DNA of 57,904 nt from Planctomycetota bacterium (GTDB taxonomy: Bacteria; Planctomycetota; UBA8742; JACQVU01; JANLHZ01): assembly GCA_024653775.1 (NCBI GenBank), contig JANLHZ010000289.1, positions 1 through 57,904 of the forward strand, written 5' to 3'. A model generated the notes under the pieces. The model was not told the DNA's origin. It made no database searches and saw only the letters and a program-made list of their open reading frames with translations. Positions 22,221-31,486 of this stretch are shown here, one piece after another (position 1 is the first letter of the stretch; the number at the start of each line of letters is the position of its first letter). The position numbers were made by a program, and so were the translations under genes.

Positions 22221-25200
22221 ATGTCGATGCGCGAAAAGCTTTACGTAATCCTTTTTGGAATCATCCTTCTCACCGCGGTTTCATGCGGAGGCTCGAGAAG
22301 CGATGGAGGCAGTTCCGGCGGTGTCGGCGCTTCCGGTTCGACCACCACCAGTTCCACGCCTAGCGGACCGACGTACAATCTTATATGGTCGGGAAGCATC
22401 GTCGATACGACTCCGGGGGGAGCGAGCCTCGTCCAGGACGGCAAGCTGCTTCGTGGTTATAAACAGGCCTCGTCCCTGACCGGAAGACCGCTCACCGATC
22501 TGAGCGGCAATCCGCTTCCTGACGCGGGGCCTGCGGACGGCAATTTCGTGATCGTGTTCCTTTCCGCGAGCGACGAAACGGAGCTTGGCAGGATCGGATC
22601 TACCAGCGGAGAATTCAGCGGAAACTTCGACGTGCCAGTTTCGAGGGCTGAAGGTTCCATCATTGTCAGCGTGCGCGGCCCGTCGGGTCTCGCGGCGGAC
22701 GAAATCGCGCAGATAACCCTTCCACCCGCAAGGAGCGAGGAATCGATGCAGCGCGAGGTCGAAATGTACATCGACATTCCGGATGAGACGCAGGCAAGCG
22801 GACTAAGGCGGAACGGGGTTCAAGTGTCAGAGATTCATGCACTTGACCTTTGGCATCCTATAATACTCTCAATCAATTCGCCTGTTAATGAGAATGATGA
22901 CGATTCAGGCTTTGGCTTTTCCCCCATTCTAACTTTCGATAACACCTTCGGAGACACCGATTCATCGGCTACATTCCTGGGCGGAGTCACCTTATTCGAT
23001 AACGATGGCGACGGAAGGTATGGCGGTCAGGACGACGATCAGACCGACATCGATGAGAATGCGTTCAAGGACGTCGTTCTTGGAGACCTTGTCGGGGATT
23101 TCAGCCTTGCAGTGTATCCCGCGGAGATAACTCGTCCGGGAATGCCCATCGCTGTTGAGATGATCGTATCTCCGAAGGGAGGCACCCCGCCGATCGGAGT
23201 CAATATCAATCTGATATCGAGTACGCCGCTTTTCGGCGAGGAAGCGACAACGACGGTGACGGCATCTTCTCCGAACGCGCTTATGGACGATCAGGGCAGA
23301 CTTGGACTCATTGTCGTATACACCGCGCCGACGGACGAGGTGGACTCGGTTACCATTCGCGCGCAGATCGCTCTGACGGAAGGCTACCTCACGAGGGAGG
23401 TCGTCGTTCCCGTGACGCTTCCGAAACTTCCGAAGATTTCTAGCGTAGCGACGATTTCCGGCGGACTCCGCGCCGCGGTCGGAACCGAAGTCGTCGTTCG
23501 CGGCGAGAATTTCGGAACTGATAGCGAGGCCATCAAGGTTACAGTTGGAGGCGCGGTTGCTGAAATCAGCGATCTGGAAGACGCCCAGCTTACTTTAGTC
23601 ATTCCCGAAGATGCGGTTACGGGTCCGGTGCTCATCGACGTCGCAGGGCAGAGCGCCGCGACGGCGAGCGCGCTGACTATCGTTCCGGACATCGAGGCGA
23701 CCACGCCGGAAGCGAACGCGGTCGAAGTCAACAGATTCGCGCCTATAGCGATAAGACTCAAGAGCGCGAGCGACGCGGTGACAACCGCCGACATTTCCCT
23801 TGTGCAGGATGGAAACGCCATAGCGGGAGAATTCCAGTTCTCCGAGGACGGCTCGACTATAGTTTTCACGCCGGACGAAGCGCTTGCGGAACTTACGATC
23901 TATTCGCTTCGTCTGCCGCTGTGGAATCGCGCGGTCGCGTTCCTTACAGGGACCGACCCGGACGTAACGCCTCCGACGATCGTTTCGTACACGCCTGAAA
24001 ACGGCTCCGAAATCCAGTACGACGACGTCCGCGTCGAAATACTATTCAGCGAAAGACTCTCCCAGGCGGCGATCACTTCGAACGTGGTTTCGATTTCCGG
24101 TCCCGGCGGCACGATTCTCGGAACCACGACTTACACGGAAGTTCCGGACGAAGCGAATCCGACCGATGCGAACCTCGCTCGCGGGAAGCTGATTTTCCGC
24201 GCTCTCGAAACGACAACGTCCGACGGATTTACCTATCAGGGTCTTCTCCCGGGAGGAAACTATACGCTGTTCCTCAGTTCGGACATTCGCGACACCAGCG
24301 ACAATACTCTCTCTGACGGAAACGGTTACTCGTTTACCGCGTCAGGCGGAATTTCGCTCATCAGCCCCGCGATCGGACTTCCAGAGACCATCGTCCACGC
24401 GTTTGGCGGACCGTATCCGGACAGCGCCTCGGAAATCAGCGTCACGACCGGCGGAATTCCCGCGGAAGTTCTCGAACTCGACGGCAACCTCCTTCTCTTC
24501 AAGGTCGCCGCGACCGCCACGACGGGCGATGTCGTCATCACGACTCCGACGGACACGCTTACCGGCGCGACTTTCACCGTCACCGACAAATTCAGCCTTT
24601 CCGGGACGGTGAACGTCACCGGTCAGCCCTACGAAATCACGATCAATCGCAAGACAGACTCCGGCTACGCGATTCTGCAGGACGAGTCGAAGCTCGCCAG
24701 GGTGCCGCTGACGGGCGCTTTCGCGATCGACAAGAGCGTGGTTGTTCCCGGAATGCCAACCGACGTCGTTGTGGACGAATCCACCAACCGCGTCTTCGTC
24801 TGCGATTTCGGCCCGGAGAAGGAGGCTGGTTCGAAGATATTCATACTCGACGGAACCACCCTCGAAGTTACCGGCACGCTTACCGCGGGCAGAAGACCCG
24901 TGCGCATGGCGTACTCGGAAAGCCTCCAGCGGCTTTACGTGTCGAACTTCGCCGACGACACCGTTTCGGTTTTCGATACAGAGGACATGGTCCCGCTTAA
25001 GTCGATCCCAACCGGCTTCGGCCCGAACGGCATCGCGATTTCGCAGGACGGAAGTATCGGGGTCATCTGCAACTACTTCGACGACACCGTGACGATTTTC
25101 GATCCGGACGGAATGCAGAGCCGGCAAAAGATTCTCGTCGGCGATGGTCCCGTCCGTGCGTCGATCAGCCCCGACGGAACCGAAGCCGCGATCACGCACT

Positions 25201-27152
25201 TCAAGGACGGCAAAGTCAAGTTGTATCGTCTTCCGAGCGGAAGACTTCTCGGTGAATTCGACGCGGGCGCAGGCGCTCTCAGCATCGAATATCATCCAGA
25301 CGGAAATCTCCTCGCGGTTACAATGCAGGAAAGCGGCCTGCTCCGGTTCTTTAAGCGCAACGAGAACGGCATCGGATTCACCGCGTTCGGTCAGCCGCTA
25401 CCGCTCGGCGATGGGATGACGGGACTCAGCTTCACGCCGGACTCGTCCCGCGTGTTCGTCGGCGCGAAGGACGACTTCACGCTGATGCAGATCTTCCTCG
25501 AAAAGCCCGCTCCCGCGCTAACCGGGCTTTCCAGGTCCGCCATAGACCCGGGCAGCGTGCTCACTATTACAGGTAAGAACTTCGCGCTGAATCCCGCCGA
25601 CAACGTAGTGAAACTTGGAACCACGGTTCTTTCGATCGACACGTCGTCGAGCAATCGTAATACGCTCGTCGTCACGATTCCCGAAGGCGCCGCGAATGGA
25701 CTTGTCAGCGTCGAAAGGGACGGCGTTCCTTCCGGCGGTCTTCCACTGACGATAACCCCCGTGACCCCGACGCTAGACTACGTCGTTCCGAGATCGGGAA
25801 GCGCAAGCGTTCCGATTCGCCCGATTTTTGAAATTCGGTTCAACGAATCGATGTCGTTTTCCTCGATTAACCTTGGCGGGTTCTCGCTCGAAAAAGTTTC
25901 GCTTTCCGAGGACGAAGAAAGCACGTTCCGCACCGCGGTCGATTTCCAGATAACTCGCGTGGGGGCGAACAGGCAGCGGGTATGGATCTCGCCGCTAAGC
26001 GATCTCGATTACGGAACCAACTATATATTCACGATCGGGACTTCGCTGGTCGATCTCGATAACCACGCGTTCGACGGAAACCTGGCTATCGAGGGCGCGC
26101 AGTCGACCGAGGTTTTTCTTACCACGGAAAACGCGCCGCCGCCGCCGGCAAACGTGCAGGCGCCAACGTTCGCGAATCCGCCCAAGCCGGGCGACGATTT
26201 CGTCCTCACCGGCACAGGATTCGACAGTAACACCAAGGTGTACATCAACGGTAAGCTAGCGAACGTCATACTCGAAGGCGACAATAGCCTCCGCGTGTTC
26301 ATCCCGACCGACATAACCACAGGTAACGCAAACCTTCTCATTTTCATGAGCGGCGGCGTGGTCGAGTTCCGGAATTCGTTCACCATAGTGCCAAGGTTTG
26401 GACTGGAGATCATTTCCGCGTTCCCGAGTACAATCCCGCTTTCCATCGGAGGCGAGCTTAGCATCTTCGGCGTAGGGTACGTTTCCGGCACCGTCGTCAA
26501 AATCGGCGGAACCGCGGTCAGCAGCGTCACGATCGTCAGCGAAAATCAGATGATCGTCGCGGTTCCGACGGGAACTACCGCGGGTCCGCTCAGCATCACC
26601 GTCGAGGCGAACGGACTGACGAAGTCTGATAACACTCTCGTCAGATACGTCGCGCCTCCCGCGATTTCGTCGGTATCGCCCACACAGGCTCCGAGCGGCG
26701 GAGGCGTGGTCGTCACTCTGACCGGTAGCGGATTCCTTCAGGGCTGCGAGTTCATCGTCGGCCAGAATGCGGTCGATACAGGGGATTTCATCCCGGTCGC
26801 GATTCTCCCGCGCTTTGGAACCCGCACCGAAACGAGCGTCGCAGGCACGCTCCCATCTCTCCCGATCGGCGTTTATTCGATTCGCGTTCGCAACACCGAC
26901 ACCCAGCAGGCAACCAAAACCGCAACCCTCGTCGTCGTTCAGGGCGAGGCTGGTAAGCCGTTGTCTCTGTTCACGTTTACCGCGTCCGGAGTCGAAAGAC
27001 AGACAAGCACGAACTTCATCAACCTTTCGGTGGTGGGAGTTCCGAACGTTACTGGTTCCAGCAGCCGCTACGGGCAGCGTTCAGTCATCGCGGATCATAA
27101 CCTTGGCTCGACTACGTCCACTGCAGTCGGGGCGACCATCACAGGGCAATAG
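22221..27152 (+). CDS. Large lipoprotein with IPT/TIG domains and a YVTN-type beta-propeller
   Basis: A 1643-residue exported protein. The N terminus MSMREKLYVILFGIILLTAVSCGG is a lipoprotein signal with the acceptor Cys after AVS (shown here in 20-residue blocks: hydrophobic core, then SCGG). It contains IPT/TIG modules (PKISSVATISGG... near 395-490, and four more after residue 1100 with ALTGLSRSAIDPGSVLTITG-type openings). Big_5-like modules (TPPTIVSYTPENGSEIQYDD) mark two further places. About 300 central residues form a propeller of LYVSNFADDTVSVFD and GIAISQDG units. Such proteins are cell-surface adhesins or scaffolds. The ATG at 22221 is chosen for its GAGG site; a GTG lies two codons upstream. 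A strong terminator follows. Confidence 0.8.
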   Translation: MSMREKLYVILFGIILLTAVSCGGSRSDGGSSGGVGASGSTTTSSTPSGPTYNLIWSGSIVDTTPGGASLVQDGKLLRGYKQASSLTGRPLTDLSGNPLPDAGPADGNFVIVFLSASDETELGRIGSTSGEFSGNFDVPVSRAEGSIIVSVRGPSGLAADEIAQITLPPARSEESMQREVEMYIDIPDETQASGLRRNGVQVSEIHALDLWHPIILSINSPVNENDDDSGFGFSPILTFDNTFGDTDSSATFLGGVTLFDNDGDGRYGGQDDDQTDIDENAFKDVVLGDLVGDFSLAVYPAEITRPGMPIAVEMIVSPKGGTPPIGVNINLISSTPLFGEEATTTVTASSPNALMDDQGRLGLIVVYTAPTDEVDSVTIRAQIALTEGYLTREVVVPVTLPKLPKISSVATISGGLRAAVGTEVVVRGENFGTDSEAIKVTVGGAVAEISDLEDAQLTLVIPEDAVTGPVLIDVAGQSAATASALTIVPDIEATTPEANAVEVNRFAPIAIRLKSASDAVTTADISLVQDGNAIAGEFQFSEDGSTIVFTPDEALAELTIYSLRLPLWNRAVAFLTGTDPDVTPPTIVSYTPENGSEIQYDDVRVEILFSERLSQAAITSNVVSISGPGGTILGTTTYTEVPDEANPTDANLARGKLIFRALETTTSDGFTYQGLLPGGNYTLFLSSDIRDTSDNTLSDGNGYSFTASGGISLISPAIGLPETIVHAFGGPYPDSASEISVTTGGIPAEVLELDGNLLLFKVAATATTGDVVITTPTDTLTGATFTVTDKFSLSGTVNVTGQPYEITINRKTDSGYAILQDESKLARVPLTGAFAIDKSVVVPGMPTDVVVDESTNRVFVCDFGPEKEAGSKIFILDGTTLEVTGTLTAGRRPVRMAYSESLQRLYVSNFADDTVSVFDTEDMVPLKSIPTGFGPNGIAISQDGSIGVICNYFDDTVTIFDPDGMQSRQKILVGDGPVRASISPDGTEAAITHFKDGKVKLYRLPSGRLLGEFDAGAGALSIEYHPDGNLLAVTMQESGLLRFFKRNENGIGFTAFGQPLPLGDGMTGLSFTPDSSRVFVGAKDDFTLMQIFLEKPAPALTGLSRSAIDPGSVLTITGKNFALNPADNVVKLGTTVLSIDTSSSNRNTLVVTIPEGAANGLVSVERDGVPSGGLPLTITPVTPTLDYVVPRSGSASVPIRPIFEIRFNESMSFSSINLGGFSLEKVSLSEDEESTFRTAVDFQITRVGANRQRVWISPLSDLDYGTNYIFTIGTSLVDLDNHAFDGNLAIEGAQSTEVFLTTENAPPPPANVQAPTFANPPKPGDDFVLTGTGFDSNTKVYINGKLANVILEGDNSLRVFIPTDITTGNANLLIFMSGGVVEFRNSFTIVPRFGLEIISAFPSTIPLSIGGELSIFGVGYVSGTVVKIGGTAVSSVTIVSENQMIVAVPTGTTAGPLSITVEANGLTKSDNTLVRYVAPPAISSVSPTQAPSGGGVVVTLTGSGFLQGCEFIVGQNAVDTGDFIPVAILPRFGTRTETSVAGTLPSLPIGVYSIRVRNTDTQQATKTATLVVVQGEAGKPLSLFTFTASGVERQTSTNFINLSVVGVPNVTGSSSRYGQRSVIADHNLGSTTSTAVGATITGQ

Positions 27153-27167
27153 CCTCGCGGAAACTTG

Positions 27168-27207
27168 AAATCGGGCGCGAATTATCGTTGCGCCCGATTT
27201 GTTTTTT
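27168..27207 (+). terminator. Rho-independent terminator after the large lipoprotein
   Basis: An 11-bp perfect stem AAATCGGGCGC/GCGCCCGATTT (27168-27178 and 27190-27200) with an 11-base loop, followed by GTTTTTT. It starts 16 bp after the stop codon. Confidence 0.88.
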
Positions 27208-27349
27208 GGGTCCGCTCTAACGCTCGCTTCCGCGGGTGGTCGATTGCAGCTATAATGAGGCACATTCAAATACGAAATCGGGGCTGATCGGCGTGTATCC
27301 GGAAGAAAACGGTCTGCGAAATCGGCGGATAGTTCAACCTCGCGCAGTA

Positions 27350-27380
27350 ATGTTCGGGTTAGGGCATGTTCGGGTTAGGG
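27350..27380 (+). repeat. Direct repeat before the helicase gene
   Basis: The 15-mer ATGTTCGGGTTAGGG occurs twice (27350-27364, 27366-27380) with a one-base spacer. The second copy ends six bases before the helicase ATG, and its AGGGG end serves as the ribosome site. Confidence 0.8.
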
Positions 27381-27385
27381 GCGAA

Positions 27386-29434
27386 ATGCGATTCTTGTCG
27401 GGACTAAACGCAAACCAGCTCGAAGCTGTCCGGACTCACGCAGGTTCGATCCTGATTCTTGCCGGCGCGGGAACCGGTAAGACGCGGACCATCGTAAGCA
27501 GAATCGCTGCGCTCATCGCTGCGGGGAACAGCCCCGAGAACATTCTCGCGGTGACTTTCACAAACAAAGCCGCGAAGGAGATGAAGGAGCGCGTCAGGCA
27601 TATTCTTGGCGAGCGCGATCGTTCGCTCGCGCGGGAACTGACGGTGTGTACGTTCCACAAACTTTCGCTGACGATGCTGCGCGAGGACGCCGAACGGCTC
27701 GGCTACACCCGCGACTTCACGATCTACGACGTGGGCGATCAGCGGAGCGTGCTTCGCAAAGTGACGAAGGAAGTCAGACTTCCGGGCGAAACGCTCGATC
27801 CGGAGAAAATCCAGGGCAGGATCAGCTTTGTCAAAAACCGCGGCCTTTCGCCGGAGGGAATGATCGCGGAGGCGGAAGACGACTTCGATTTCGCGGTCGC
27901 GCAGTGCTACAAACGTTACCAGGCGTATCTGCGCAGCTATAACGCGATGGACTTCGACGACCTTCTGCTGCTTTCGCTCGACCTTGTTGCTAAGCACCCG
28001 GACCTGAAAACCAAGTACCAGATGCGGTACAAACACGTGCTCGTCGATGAATACCAGGACTCGAACAAGCTTCAGTTCGAATTCATCCGCGAACTGTATC
28101 CAGCGGATGCCGGGAAGGAAAGGAGTCTCTGCGTGGTCGGCGACGACGACCAGAGCATATATGGGTTTCGCGGCGCGGTGAGCAAGAACATCCTCGATTT
28201 CGAGAAGCATTTCCGCGGAACGAAAATCATCGTGCTAGATCAGAACTACCGCAGCACGAATCACATTCTCAGAATCGCGAACGCGTCGATTTCCGGTAAT
28301 ATCGCGCGCAAGGAAAAGAAGCTCTGGAGCGGCCTCGGCGAGGGCGAGCTTCCCGAGGTCTGGGTTTTCGAAGACGAGGTTCACGAGGCGCAGAGCATCG
28401 TCGAGCACATTCTCGCGGAGAAGGCCTGCACGGGCAGACAGCTCGGCGACTTCGCGATTCTGCTCCGTACGAACCACCAGACGCGGCCGTTCGAGGAGAA
28501 GCTTCGGTTCGAGAAGGTTCCGTTCGTCCTGATCGGCGGAACCAAGTTCTACGATCGACGCGAAGTGCGGGACGTTGTCGCGTACCTGAAGCTCATCGTC
28601 AATCGGAAAAGCGATCAGAGTTTTCTGCGCGTAGTGAACACGCCTCATCGTGGTATTGGGAAGGTCGCGATCGAAAAGCTTACCCGCTCCGCCGCGAGGA
28701 ACAAGAAGTGTCTGATGGATCAGATCGCGGACCTTGGCGCGGTGGAAGGCATCACAAGCGCTGCGCGAAAGTCGCTCGAAGGTTTCCGCGGGATGATGCA
28801 GTCGTTCGCGGAGAAGTTCAGCTCCGCTTCCGTGTCCGAGTGTACGCGAGAACTTCTCGAAGCGATCGACTACCGCTCGCATGTCGCGGACGAATGCAGG
28901 ACTCCGGAGGAGGCGAGCAAAAAGAACCTTGTCGTGGATGAAATCGTCGAGTCGATGCAGAGTTTCGAGAAGCAGCCTGGCTCGCGCAAGTCGCTCAGAG
29001 ACTATCTCGAGGACGCGTCGCTGCTCGAGGACTTCGACGACGGTGCGAAGGACCTGCGGAGCGACCACGTCACGATCATCACTCTGCACAGCGCGAAGGG
29101 GCTTGAGTTTCCCGTGGTGTACATGGCGGGGCTTGAAGAGGACATTTTTCCGCACAAGAGGAGTCTCGGCGAGTGCGAGGATAGCGAGGACGAGGAACGA
29201 AGGCTGTTCTATGTCGGGCTTACCCGCGCGCGCGAGTCGCTGAAACTCACCCTCGCAAGAAAGCGCGCCAGATACGGTCGCGAGTCGCTCAGGACACCTT
29301 CGAGGTTCATAACGGAGCTTCCGGAGCAACTGTACTCGAAGACCTTCGGCATGCGCGATTCGAACCCCGCGGACGATCGGCAGCAGCAGATGTACTCGAA
29401 GCTCCTCGAAGACATAAAGGCAAAGCGCAGGTGA
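27386..29434 (+). CDS. UvrD/Rep-family superfamily 1A DNA helicase
   Basis: A 682-residue 3'-5' DNA helicase of the Rep/PcrA/UvrD group, used in repair and in restart of stalled forks. All motifs are present in order: Q motif LNANQLEAV, Walker A AGAGTGKT near 29-36, TFTNKAAKEM, VDEYQDSNKLQ (Walker B), GDDDQSIYGFRGA, the YRST motif DQNYRSTNHI, TLHSAKGLEFPVVY, and FYVGLTRARESL. The SAKGLEFPVVYMAGLEEDIFP wording is closer to Rep than to UvrD. The start at 27386 is chosen for its AGGGG site and because LNANQ should be close to the N terminus; the frame runs open 150 bases further upstream through repeat DNA. The following radical SAM ORF overlaps its stop only if the far-upstream start is used. 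Confidence 0.92.
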   Translation: MRFLSGLNANQLEAVRTHAGSILILAGAGTGKTRTIVSRIAALIAAGNSPENILAVTFTNKAAKEMKERVRHILGERDRSLARELTVCTFHKLSLTMLREDAERLGYTRDFTIYDVGDQRSVLRKVTKEVRLPGETLDPEKIQGRISFVKNRGLSPEGMIAEAEDDFDFAVAQCYKRYQAYLRSYNAMDFDDLLLLSLDLVAKHPDLKTKYQMRYKHVLVDEYQDSNKLQFEFIRELYPADAGKERSLCVVGDDDQSIYGFRGAVSKNILDFEKHFRGTKIIVLDQNYRSTNHILRIANASISGNIARKEKKLWSGLGEGELPEVWVFEDEVHEAQSIVEHILAEKACTGRQLGDFAILLRTNHQTRPFEEKLRFEKVPFVLIGGTKFYDRREVRDVVAYLKLIVNRKSDQSFLRVVNTPHRGIGKVAIEKLTRSAARNKKCLMDQIADLGAVEGITSAARKSLEGFRGMMQSFAEKFSSASVSECTRELLEAIDYRSHVADECRTPEEASKKNLVVDEIVESMQSFEKQPGSRKSLRDYLEDASLLEDFDDGAKDLRSDHVTIITLHSAKGLEFPVVYMAGLEEDIFPHKRSLGECEDSEDEERRLFYVGLTRARESLKLTLARKRARYGRESLRTPSRFITELPEQLYSKTFGMRDSNPADDRQQQMYSKLLEDIKAKRR

Positions 29435-29484
29435 ACGGGGATTCGATCCTTCCAATTTTGCGCCGGATCTGGTATCATGTTTTC

Positions 29485-30678
29485 ATGCCGTCCAACCATC
29501 ACGAAATCGAGCATTTGGCCGCAGCGCTCCGCACCCGACTTTCGGGCGTGCGGGAAAAGCTTCATCGCTTTGGATCGGAAAAGTCGGAAGCGGAAACCCG
29601 TGAGCGAGAGTTATTGACGACGGATTTCTACGTCCAGCCAAAGTCGAAAGTCGAAAATCGAAAATCGAAAATTCGGATGCCGGGCTTCTGCGTGATCCTG
29701 CCCACGGAAAGCTGCATGCTGAAATGCAGGATGTGCTACAACTGGAAGCTCGTCGACGATCCGAATGAGGTTACTCTCAGCGAATGGATTCGGTTCGTGG
29801 ACGATCTCGCGGAGCTTGTGGACGAACCGATCGAGATCAACATCGGCGGCGGCGAGCCTTTGCAGCGGCTATGGGTCATCGATCTCGCAAAGCACGCGAT
29901 CGAGAAGGGCTTCACGATCAGCATCGTGACGAACGGCGTGCCGCTGACGGAGGACGTCGTGAAGCGCATAGGCGACGCGGGCATCCAGAAAATCGCGCTC
30001 AGCCTCGACGGCCTTACCGCGGAGACTCACGACAAAATCCGCGGCGTGAACGGCAGCCACCGCATAATAATGAACGCGATCAAAAAGCTGTCGATGTGGT
30101 CGCCTCAGTCGGAAATTACGATTCAGACGATTCTTATGAGGCCGAATCTGCACGAGATTCCGGGGCTGATAGATTTCGTGAACGAGCGGGACGACGTCAA
30201 GGCGCTGTTCACGATGGCGCTGATGCAGCCGCACCACGAGCCGCACGACGAGCTGTGGTTCGAGCGCGAAAAGAATCGCGACATCTGGCCTCAGCCGGAG
30301 GATATGCCGCTGGTGGACCGGGCGATCGAGGCGCTGATTTCGAACGCCGGTGACGGCAAGGTCGGAAATCCGGTGAGCCAGCTCGATGCGTTCCGGGGGT
30401 TTTTCCATAAGCCTTATCAGTTCATCAAGAACGACGGCTGCACCATAGGCGACTACGGCCTGCACGTCAATTCGAAGGGCGAGGTCTTCATCTGCATGAA
30501 CCTTCATTCCGCGGGCAACATCAAATCGGGCAGCATCAAGGACATCTGGTTCGCGGACAGCGCGATGGACCTCCGCGGCATCATTCCGGTGTGCGACAAG
30601 AACTGCGAATTCCTCGTCAACTGCTATTACGAGGAAGAATCGTCGCGGGCGTTCGTGAATGGTCAAGTCGAAAACTAA
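29485..30678 (+). CDS. Radical SAM protein with SPASM-type C terminus
   Basis: A 397-residue iron-sulfur enzyme that cleaves S-adenosylmethionine to start radical chemistry, likely on a peptide or protein. The radical SAM cluster motif is CMLKCRMC, followed by NIGGGEPL and SLDGLTAETHD. The C-terminal part holds a SPASM-like set of cysteines (DGCTIGDYG, GEVFICMNL, VCDKNCEFLVNCYYEE) that would bind auxiliary clusters. The substrate is unknown; no small precursor peptide is obvious nearby. The start at 29485 is uncertain. A four-unit heptamer tract (29641-29668) lies between this start and the catalytic core, and an in-frame ATG at 29677 directly after it could give a shorter protein. Its stop overlaps the stop of the convergent HEPN-like gene. 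Confidence 0.85.
   Translation: MPSNHHEIEHLAAALRTRLSGVREKLHRFGSEKSEAETRERELLTTDFYVQPKSKVENRKSKIRMPGFCVILPTESCMLKCRMCYNWKLVDDPNEVTLSEWIRFVDDLAELVDEPIEINIGGGEPLQRLWVIDLAKHAIEKGFTISIVTNGVPLTEDVVKRIGDAGIQKIALSLDGLTAETHDKIRGVNGSHRIIMNAIKKLSMWSPQSEITIQTILMRPNLHEIPGLIDFVNERDDVKALFTMALMQPHHEPHDELWFEREKNRDIWPQPEDMPLVDRAIEALISNAGDGKVGNPVSQLDAFRGFFHKPYQFIKNDGCTIGDYGLHVNSKGEVFICMNLHSAGNIKSGSIKDIWFADSAMDLRGIIPVCDKNCEFLVNCYYEEESSRAFVNGQVEN
29641..29668 (+). repeat. Heptanucleotide tandem repeat in the radical SAM gene
   Basis: Four 7-bp units, AAGTCGA twice then AAATCGA twice, with a partial fifth. Seven is not a multiple of three, so gain or loss of one unit would shift the frame upstream of the catalytic core. 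Confidence 0.85.
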
Positions 30679-31022
30679 AGCAGATCGATCAGAAGTTCAA
30701 ACCACTGATTGCTTTTCGCCACCGCTTCGAAGGCGTATTTGCTTTTTGGCATGTCGAAGTAGCGGGCGCTGAGCGAAAGCTGATACAGGCGCGAATACAA
30801 CTTGAAAATCTCAGGGAAATTCGTCGCGATGAAGTCGTTTCTTTCTCTGTGCTCCCTGAACGAGATTCGCTTCTTTTTATAAATGAATGCGCTGACGAGA
30901 TGAAGCGCGCGATAGAAAACCGTTGTCACGTACCAGTCGGGAAATTCGTTCTTGTCAATGGTTCCGAGAAAACGTCCGTTAGACTCGGCTTTCGCGAGGT
31001 GTATCTGATAAATCGCAGCCAT
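30675..31022 (-). CDS. HEPN-like small protein
   Basis: A 115-residue helical protein with the look of a HEPN domain. It has DWYVTTVFYRALHLVSAFI in the first helix pair, a REHRERN segment that fits the RxxxxH/Rx4H region, and a closing LSLSARYF helix typical of small HEPN proteins. HEPN proteins include RNases of toxin-antitoxin, abortive infection and CRISPR systems, as well as inactive relatives. It follows the 129-residue unknown protein by six bases on the same strand, so the two form a bicistron. Its stop codon overlaps that of the radical SAM gene. Nuclease activity is not certain because the canonical catalytic spacing cannot be confirmed by eye. Confidence 0.6.
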   Translation of the reverse strand: MAAIYQIHLAKAESNGRFLGTIDKNEFPDWYVTTVFYRALHLVSAFIYKKKRISFREHRERNDFIATNFPEIFKLYSRLYQLSLSARYFDMPKSKYAFEAVAKSNQWFELLIDLL

Positions 31023-31028
31023 TTCCGG

Positions 31029-31418
31029 TTATGAAATCCTGGGGGGATAGATCTGGTTGCCTGCGTTACGTTCGCAGGGTGGAATCGAGTTTTCAGCCAC
31101 GTCTTCCGGAACGTGCATCGCCTGGATGAATGCTCCGGGGATTTGCTTTTTAAATTCGAGAGTGAGGTTCGCGCATTCGGCGCTGAATTCGAATCTTGGG
31201 GAACTGCCTTTGGTGAAAACGAAAATGAACGAGGAGTCGTCAAGTTCGCCTACGTGACAACTCTTGATGACCTTTTTGTGCTTTTCGCACCACTCGAAAA
31301 AAATCGACGTGAAGCTCTCGATAAACCCGCTAAGATCGTCCGACCAGTGTTCGATGAGTTTTTCAGCAAGCCGTACGCCGCCGATGAATTGCGTGGAAGT
31401 GTCTTTCCGGGATGGCAT
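31029..31418 (-). CDS. Unknown protein, first gene of the HEPN pair
   Basis: A 129-residue protein that I do not recognise. It has an alternating helix/strand pattern in residues 20-100 (LAEKLIEHWSDDLSGFIESF, then SSFIFVFTK and RFEFSAEC) and a proline/cysteine tail. No signal peptide or membrane segment is present. It is translated just before the HEPN-like gene with a six-base gap. By position it could be the antitoxin or sensor partner, but its sequence gives no direct support. Confidence 0.5.
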   Translation of the reverse strand: MPSRKDTSTQFIGGVRLAEKLIEHWSDDLSGFIESFTSIFFEWCEKHKKVIKSCHVGELDDSSFIFVFTKGSSPRFEFSAECANLTLEFKKQIPGAFIQAMHVPEDVAENSIPPCERNAGNQIYPPRIS

Positions 31419-31486
31419 AACGATTAATTATACGACGGGTCCGGATTCGCTGAAATCAAAATTCTTAGATCGATTCGAAATACCGA

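Noticed and set aside
27350-27380. GGGTTAGGG-type sequence resembling a telomere repeat
   Set aside because: Only two 15-bp units exist and they sit in a normal 5' leader; coincidence.
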